This document shows positions 8,568 through 12,500 of a DNA stretch of 12,500 bases, piece after piece (the first letter of the stretch is position 1; every line of letters begins with the position of its first letter). A program made the translations under genes and the position numbers. Source of the stretch: Penaeus vannamei (lineage: Eukaryota > Arthropoda > Malacostraca > Decapoda > Penaeidae); NCBI RefSeq assembly GCF_042767895.1, contig NC_091564.1, positions 38,338,694 to 38,351,193 of the forward strand, read 5' to 3'. The notes beneath the pieces are model-generated. The model had not been told where the DNA came from, searched no databases, and saw only the letters and a list, made by a program, of their open reading frames with translations.

Positions 8568-9058
8568 GATGTGATATATTAGCACACTTGAGTGAGATGG
8601 CACTTTAACACAGGCCAAGAAACAGGAACATGAAGTGAAGTGACATTTCTACACACATCAAGCAACGGAAAAATTAAGTGAAGTAACATTTCAACAGAAC
8701 TCAAGAAGCAGGAAATTGAAGTGAAGTGACCTTTTAACACACCTCAATAAAAACAGATCAGTAACCGGAAAAAAAAAATATAAAAACAAATGAAGTGACA
8801 CTTTGAAATATTCCAATAAACAGAAAAATAAAAAAACACTTCAAATGAAATGACATTTTAAACACACTCCATAAAGATAAGAAATAAAACATTACTTAGA
8901 TTACGAAATTACCTTATCATGAAACACCTAAAATAAGGTGCCGTTTTAAGATAAATAATAAATAAAGTGAAATGTCAGCACACCTCCAATAACAAGAAAA
9001 ACAAAAATGAAATTAAATGAAGTGATATCTTAACATACATCAATAAAAGGAAAATAAA
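8568..9058 (+). repeat. Eroded A-rich minisatellite, base period 43 bp
   Basis: The word GAAGTGACatttTAACACA, followed by CYTCAATAAA and an A-rich tail with CAGGAAA, recurs with changes. Starts are near 8568, 8594, 8637, 8680, 8723, 8792, 8847, 8934, 8969 and 9019. The three steps 8594-8637-8680-8723 are exactly 43 bp; later steps are 69, 55, 87, 35 and 50 bp. The exact period in the middle with decay at the edges suits an old tandem array. It is A-rich on +, opposite to most repeats here. No gene is visible. Confidence 0.8.
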
Positions 9059-9225
9059 ACAACACCAAAAAAAACGATAATGATAAATGATAATGATAAT
9101 AATAATGATGATCATAATAATAATAACAATGATGCAAAATATAAAACAATAATATATTAATTGATTGATTAATTGTGGTCTTCAACACATAAGCAAAACG
9201 AAAAATAAATAAAACACACCATCTG
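9059..9225. repeat. (GATAAT)-type microsatellite and AT-rich spacer
   Basis: Imperfect GATAATGATAAATGATAATG and (AAT)n words fill about 9075-9134. The remainder to 9225 is AT-rich DNA with ATTAATTGATTGATTAATTG, a small palindromic TTGATTGATTAA patch near 9158-9176. A minus-strand frame at 9030-9296 spans this and the following C-rich repeat; its Tyr/His run is the microsatellite, so it is not called. Confidence 0.75.
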
Positions 9226-10094
9226 CCCCCCCTCCCCCAACTACCTATCCCCCACCCCCCACCATCCACAGTAAGAGAAACTGCCCCCTTCCCCACTACC
9301 TATCCCCCTCCCACCCTACCATAAAAGTAAGAGAAACTTACCCCCCTCCCCCAACTACCTACCCCCACACCCCCACCCACCCCCTTTGCCCAACTACCTG
9401 TCCCCCAACCACACCCACCCCCAACTACCTATCCCCTCACCCCACCCACACACCTCAACTACCTACCCCCCCCACCCTCCCCCCACTACCTATCCCCCAC
9501 CCCCACCCTCCAACTACCTATACCCCACCCCACCCACCCCCAACACCTACCCCCACCCCCTCCCCCCACTACCTATCCCCCACCCCAACCCACCCCCAAC
9601 TACCCATCCTACCCACCCCCACCCACCCCTAACTACCTATCCCCCCACCCCCACCCACCCCCAACTACCTATCCCCCCACCCCCACCCTCCTTCCCCAAC
9701 TACCTATCCCCACCCATATCCCCCCCACCTCCACCCACCCCCAACTACCTATCCCCCACCCCACCCACCCCACCCCACCCCCTACCCCCAACTACCTATC
9801 CCCCACCCCCACCCACCCCACCCCACCCCCTACCCCCAACTACCTATCCCCCACCCCACCCACCCCAACCCCACCCACCCCCAACTACCTATCCCCACAC
9901 CCCACCCACCCCCACCAACCCCTACCCACCACCCCCACCCACCCCACCCCACCCCCTACCCCCAACTACCTATCCCCCACCCCACCCACCCCCACCTCCA
10001 CCCACCCCCACCCTCACCCCTCACCAACCCCACCAACCCCACCCACCCCCCCACCCCTAACACCACCCCCACCCACCCCATCCCAACCCTACTA
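9226..10094 (+). repeat. C-rich minisatellite with CAACTACCTATCCCCC core
   Basis: Around twenty copies of the core (C)CAACTACCTATCCCC are separated by CCCCACCCACCC-type spacers. CTACCTA or near forms lie near 9241, 9296, 9355, 9394, 9425, 9459, 9486, 9514, 9569, 9600, 9633, 9665, 9700, 9745, 9792, 9840, 9885, 9922 and 9966. Spacing is about 26-60 bp and irregular. Early copies also share GTAAGAGAAACT at about 9271 and 9327, so the oldest units had an extra section. The - strand is full of GGGTGGGG runs with quadruplex potential. Open frames at 9386-10060 (+) and 9956-10150 (-) are Pro/Tyr/Thr or Gly/Val/Trp repeat translations without a domain. Confidence 0.94.
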
Positions 10095-10300
10095 CCTAGA
10101 GATCGATCCCCATGCTGATGACGAAAAGGGCCAAAAGACTTTTCATTCATTAATCCAAATCATTAATGAGCCGGGTGATAGGCGGATCAAATCCCGATGG
10201 AGACACACTTATATCCCGCTGCGTGAGGAATGGGAGAGAGAGAGGGATGGGAGCCGGGAAAAATGGATGGTGAAATGGGAAAAAAATAAAGGGGAGATAA
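10095..10300. other. Unique island with three consecutive short hairpins
   Basis: Mixed-composition DNA from CTACCTAGAGATCGATCCCC to the GA-rich GGGAGAGAGAGAGGGATGG patch near 10230. Three adjacent stems can be drawn. The first pairs GAAAAG 10123-10128 with CTTTTC 10139-10144. The second pairs TCATTAAT-side bases 10147-10154 with 10162-10169. The third pairs CGGGTGAT 10172-10179 with ATCA 10186-10189 and CCCG 10193-10196, with a 3-nt bulge. GGATCAAATCC at 10184-10194 looks like a pol III B box but is not set in a tRNA-like arm. No known RNA family is recognised, and no coding frame. Confidence 0.5.
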
Positions 10301-10440
10301 GATTGCTCATTGCGAAAAAATTATAATGGTAATAATAGATATAAATAGATCACTCAGTGCTAACATTTAGAAAAAAGAAATAGAAATAAGATCACTCATT
10401 GTAAAAATAATGGAAATAGAATCACTCATATCCTTCCCTC
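10301..10440 (+). repeat. Four copies of a ~40-bp AT-rich repeat (GATCACTCATTG)
   Basis: GATTGCTCATTG, GATCACTCAGTG, GATCACTCATTG and AATCACTCATAT begin near 10301, 10348, 10390 and 10429, at steps of 47, 42 and 39 bp. Between them lie AAAAATAATGG, AGAAATAGAAATA and similar A-rich words. The array directly adjoins the CT-rich minisatellite. Copy number is low and the copies have drifted. Confidence 0.72.
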
Positions 10441-11360
10441 TCCCCTTTATTCCCTCCCATCTTTACATTTAATTCTTATCCATCTTTATCCCCTCTTCCT
10501 CTCCACCTCTTTATTCTCTCTCCCTCTCCACCTCCTCTCTTCTTAATTCTACCTTTCCCTCTCTCCTTTATTCCCTCCATCTTCACGTTTAATTCTCCAT
10601 TTTCCTTATTCTATAACAACATCTTTATCCTCTCTCCCTCTTCACCTCCTCACTTATTAACTTCTTTATCCTCTCTCCCTCTCCACCTCCTCTCTTCTTA
10701 ATTCTACTTTTCCCTCTCTCCTTTATTCCCCCATCATCCTTATTCTAAACCAACACCATCTCTATCCTCTCTCCCTCTCCACCTCCTCTCTTCTTAATTC
10801 TACCCTTCCCTCTCTCCCTTATTCCCTCATCTTCACGTTTAATTTTCTGTTTTCTTTATTCTACACAGCACCATCTTTATCCTCTCTCCCTCTCCACCTC
10901 CTCTCTTAATAACTTCTTTATCCTCTCTCCCTCTCCACCTCCTCTCTTCTTAATTATACACTTCCCTCTCTCCTTTATTCCCCCCATTATCCCTATTCTA
11001 CAACAACGCCATCTTTATCCTCTCTTCCTCTCTCCCTCCTCTCTTCTTAATTCTACCCTTCCCTCTCTCCTTTATTCCCTCATCTTCACGTTTAATTATC
11101 TGTTATTATTCTGTAACACCATCTTTATCCCCTATTCCTCTCTTATTAACTTCTTTATCCTCTCTCCCTCTCCACCCCCTCCCTTCTTAATTCTACCCTT
11201 CCCTCTCTCCTTTATTCCCTCCATCTTCACGTTTATGTTATCCTAATTCTATAACAACTCCATCTTTATCCTCTCTCCCTCTCCACCTCTTCCCTTCTTA
11301 ATTCTACCCTTCCCTCTCTCTCTTATTCCCTCCCATCATCACGTTTAATTCTCTATTTCT
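10441..11360 (+). repeat. CT-rich minisatellite with long (~138 bp) and short (~112 bp) units
   Basis: Each unit opens CATCTTTATCCTCTCTCC, continues CTCTCCACCTCCTCTCTTC, TTAATTCTACCCTTCCC, TCTCTCCTTTATTCCC, CATCTTCACGTTTAATT and ends near TTATTCTATAACAACACC. CTTTATCC unit starts are near 10484, 10623, 10760, 10875, 11013, 11123 and 11264; spacings are 139, 137, 115, 138, 110 and 141 bp. Long units have an extra section joined by TTATTAACTTCTTTATCC (TTATTC in the first), an internal duplication of the CTCTCCCTCTCCACC block. The order is long, long, short, long, short, long, short, the last one partial. The first 40 bp are an incomplete leading unit. Pyrimidine-rich on +. Confidence 0.93.
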
Positions 11361-11421
11361 CTTCCGCTTGAGAAACCTCTCGTCTTGACTTTCGACGCAG
11401 ATGAATCTTGTTTCTAAGACG
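11361..11421. other. Short unique spacer
   Basis: CTTCCGCTTGAGAAACCTC to TTTCTAAGACG. Mixed composition, no repeat within the window and no gene signal. Confidence 0.5.
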
Positions 11422-11629
11422 AATTACTTACCCGAAAAGACACCCAAGTAGCTAATTATTATTGTTATTTTCATCATTATAACTACTTTTATAATAACAA
11501 TAATGATAATTTTATAACAATAATGATAATGATAATAATTACTCACCGGAGAGGACACCCAAGGAGCTAATTATTATTGTTATTTTCATCATTATAACTA
11601 TTTTTATAATAACAATAATGATAATTTTA
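11422..11629 (+). repeat. 93-bp duplication, AATTACT...ACACCCAAG element
   Basis: Copy one is 11422-11514 and copy two is 11537-11629. They are equal in length and differ at about six positions, mostly in the AATTACTTACCCGAAAAG versus AATTACTCACCGGAGAGG part. Both hold GCTAATTATTATTGTTATT and, downstream, AATAACAATAATGATAATT. These arms are complementary over 12 bp (ATTATTGTTATT with AATAACAATAAT), so each copy can form an AT-rich hairpin. The two copies are separated by a 22-bp AT-rich linker with extra AATAATGATAAT words. Confidence 0.93.
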
Positions 11630-11802
11630 GAAATAATAATGACAGCTCTCATGGCGGTATGGCAAGGAATTAAGTGTTCCTGGAGACTTATAATTATTAT
11701 AATTATAAAAAATTTATAATAATAACAATAATGATAATTTTAGAAATAATAATGACAGCTCTCATGAGGGTATGGCAAGGAATTAAGTGTTCCTGGAGAC
11801 TT
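11603..11802 (+). repeat. ~88-bp near-identical duplication ending TGTTCCTGGAGACTT
   Basis: Copy one is 11603-11689 and copy two is 11713-11802. They differ by one 3-bp AAT insertion and two substitutions (ATGGCGGTAT versus ATGAGGGTAT). Each contains AATGACAGCTCTCATG and GGCAAGGAATTAAGTG. Copy one begins inside the second 93-bp copy, so the two duplications overlap. The linker 11690-11712 is palindromic AT DNA (ATAATTATTATAATTAT, AAAAAATTT). High identity implies a recent event. Confidence 0.95.
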
Positions 11803-11849
11803 GTTTTTTAATTCTTGGATATGCAAGCGTGTGCATTCACCCTCGTACG

Positions 11850-12127
11850 CAAATGTGTGTATATGTATGTTTGTATGGCTATATATGTGTGTATGTCTAT
11901 GTATATATATGTGTGATTGTGTGTGTGTGTGTGTGTGTGTTTGTGTGTGTCTGTATTCGTGTGTGTGTGTGTGTGTACATATATAAGTGTGTGTGTGTAC
12001 ATATTTAAGTGTGTGTGTGTACATATATAAGTGTGTGTGTGTACATATATAAGTGTGTGTACATATATAAGTGTGTGTGTGTACATATATAAGTGTGTGT
12101 GTGTACATATATACGTGTGTGAGTGTG
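11850..12127 (+). repeat. (TG)n and 22-bp minisatellite GTGTGTGTGTACATATATAA
   Basis: TG/TATG-rich DNA leads into a minisatellite whose TACATATATAA word begins at 11976, 11998, 12020, 12042, 12060, 12082 and 12104. Steps are 22, 22, 22, 18, 22 and 22 bp; the 18-bp step has lost two TG dinucleotides. One copy reads TACATATTTAA. The last copy ends ATATATACGTGTGTG. Open frames on both strands here (for example 11740-12108 minus and 11787-12008 plus) are His-Thr-Tyr or Cys-Val repeat translations. Confidence 0.96.
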
Positions 12128-12448
12128 TCTACGCATGCACAATACTCATATTCAACATTACGTATCTGTGCCTCTGTACATTCACGGAAACGTACACAGA
12201 AAACTTACACAAACACGTCGACCCATAAACTCGTATCACCCTTGTTCTCTCTCTCCCTCGCGAAGAAGTTAAGTTTCCAAAGAACAGAGAAGAGAAGAAC
12301 ACCAGTTTGAATATGAATGGATTTCGTCTACTACCCTCTAGCCTTCCCAAAAGCTTTCTCGACCTGGAGAGAAATGAACTATTTCAGTTTTAATGAGGGA
12401 GGTAATGGGGCTTGATTCAGACGTCGGGACTCGGAGGAGAATTCGCTG

Positions 12449-12450
<2 letters not shown>
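12128..12450. other. Mostly unique DNA, no supported gene
   Basis: This is the longest complex sequence in the window. A minus-strand open frame at 12129-12350 (73 codons) and a plus-strand one at 12071-12310 exist, but the latter starts inside the TG minisatellite. Neither shows a signal peptide, domain or repeat that I recognise. Local GA-rich patches (AAGAACAGAGAAGAGAAGAA near 12279) and a TCTCTCTCTCCCTC patch occur. It could be flanking DNA of a gene beyond the right edge; nothing in the window shows this. Confidence 0.45.
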
Positions 12451-12482
<32 letters not shown>

Positions 12483-12483
12483 G
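12451..12483 (+). repeat. (GACA)n microsatellite
   Basis: After GAATTCGCTGGAGA, perfect GACA/ACAG tetramers (about seven) run to about 12482, followed by GAGAGACTTTCTTTCTCGG. Short and pure. Confidence 0.95.
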
Positions 12484-12500
12484 AGACTTTCTTTCTCGGC

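Noticed and set aside
9386..10060. Pro/Tyr/Thr-rich 224-codon open frame resembling an extensin or cuticle-like repeat protein
   Set aside because: It is the direct translation of the CAACTACCTATCCCC minisatellite. Spacer lengths are not multiples of three, so the repeat shifts frame from unit to unit, which a selected protein repeat would avoid.
9226..10094. Telomeric or subtelomeric repeat
   Set aside because: The C-rich minisatellite contains no TTAGG/CCTAA array, the usual arthropod telomere, nor TTAGGG; the irregular CTACCTA spacing does not fit.
10184..10194. GGATCAAATCC as a pol III B box of a tRNA-derived SINE or a tRNA T arm
   Set aside because: One mismatch to GGTTCRANNCC, but the flanking bases do not pair as a 5-bp T stem, no A box lies at the right distance, and no tRNA cloverleaf can be drawn.
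11740..12350. Open frames on both strands over the TG minisatellite and in the unique DNA to its right
   Set aside because: The His-Thr-Tyr and Cys-Val frames are repeat translations. The 73-codon minus frame at 12129-12350 is in complex DNA but has no recognisable motif, splice context or codon signature, so it is not called.

Overview
This window looks like non-coding, repeat-dominated nuclear DNA from a eukaryote. I find no protein-coding gene, rRNA, tRNA, CRISPR array or recognisable transposon that the sequence supports. Almost every base belongs to a satellite, minisatellite, microsatellite or strand-biased low-complexity tract. The mix is (CT)n, (CA)n, (TATC)n, (TA)n, (ATC/ATT)n and (GACA)n arrays, some pure over 60-120 bp, beside tandem duplications and a ~185-bp satellite. 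This is the style known from decapod crustaceans, above all penaeid shrimp, whose genomes are unusually rich in simple repeats. That assignment is inferred from repeat style alone, because no gene is available to confirm it.

Layout, left to right. 1-2137: an AT-rich satellite with eleven complete ~163-192 bp units and a twelfth cut short, running off the left edge. 2194-2330: an isolated diverged copy of an ATC-rich repeat whose main cluster lies 3 kb away. 2331-2660: an AT/purine-rich stretch ending in (TG)n. 2672-3428: a C-rich, nearly pure pyrimidine tract, followed by a 92-bp unique island and then a G/T-rich block that is its compositional mirror. 3688-5180: T-rich pyrimidine DNA containing a 75-bp pure (TC)n. 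5181-7440: a modular repeat cluster with eight copies of one conserved core. 7441-7600: a unique island. 7601-8478: CT/TATC-rich DNA and a compound (CA)n(TATC)n(TA)n microsatellite. 8568-9058: an eroded A-rich minisatellite with a 43-bp period. 9226-10094: a C-rich minisatellite. 10095-10300: a unique segment with three small hairpins. 10301-11360: a short ~40-bp repeat, then a CT-rich minisatellite mixing ~138-bp and ~112-bp units. 11361-11802: nested tandem duplications in AT-rich DNA. 11850-12127: a 22-bp TG-rich minisatellite. 12128-12500: mostly unique DNA ending in (GACA)n.

There are no genes working together here, and I found no convincing new biological system. The points most worth a second look are: (1) the conserved core of the 5181-7440 cluster, which carries a splice-acceptor-like sequence on + and a consensus splice-donor sequence on -; (2) the strong bias of repeats toward pyrimidines on the + strand across about 9 kb; (3) the long/short unit mixture at 10484-11360; (4) the eroded 43-bp repeat; and (5) consecutive hairpins in the unique island near 10.15 kb. 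The long open frames in the window are by-products of stop-poor repeats.
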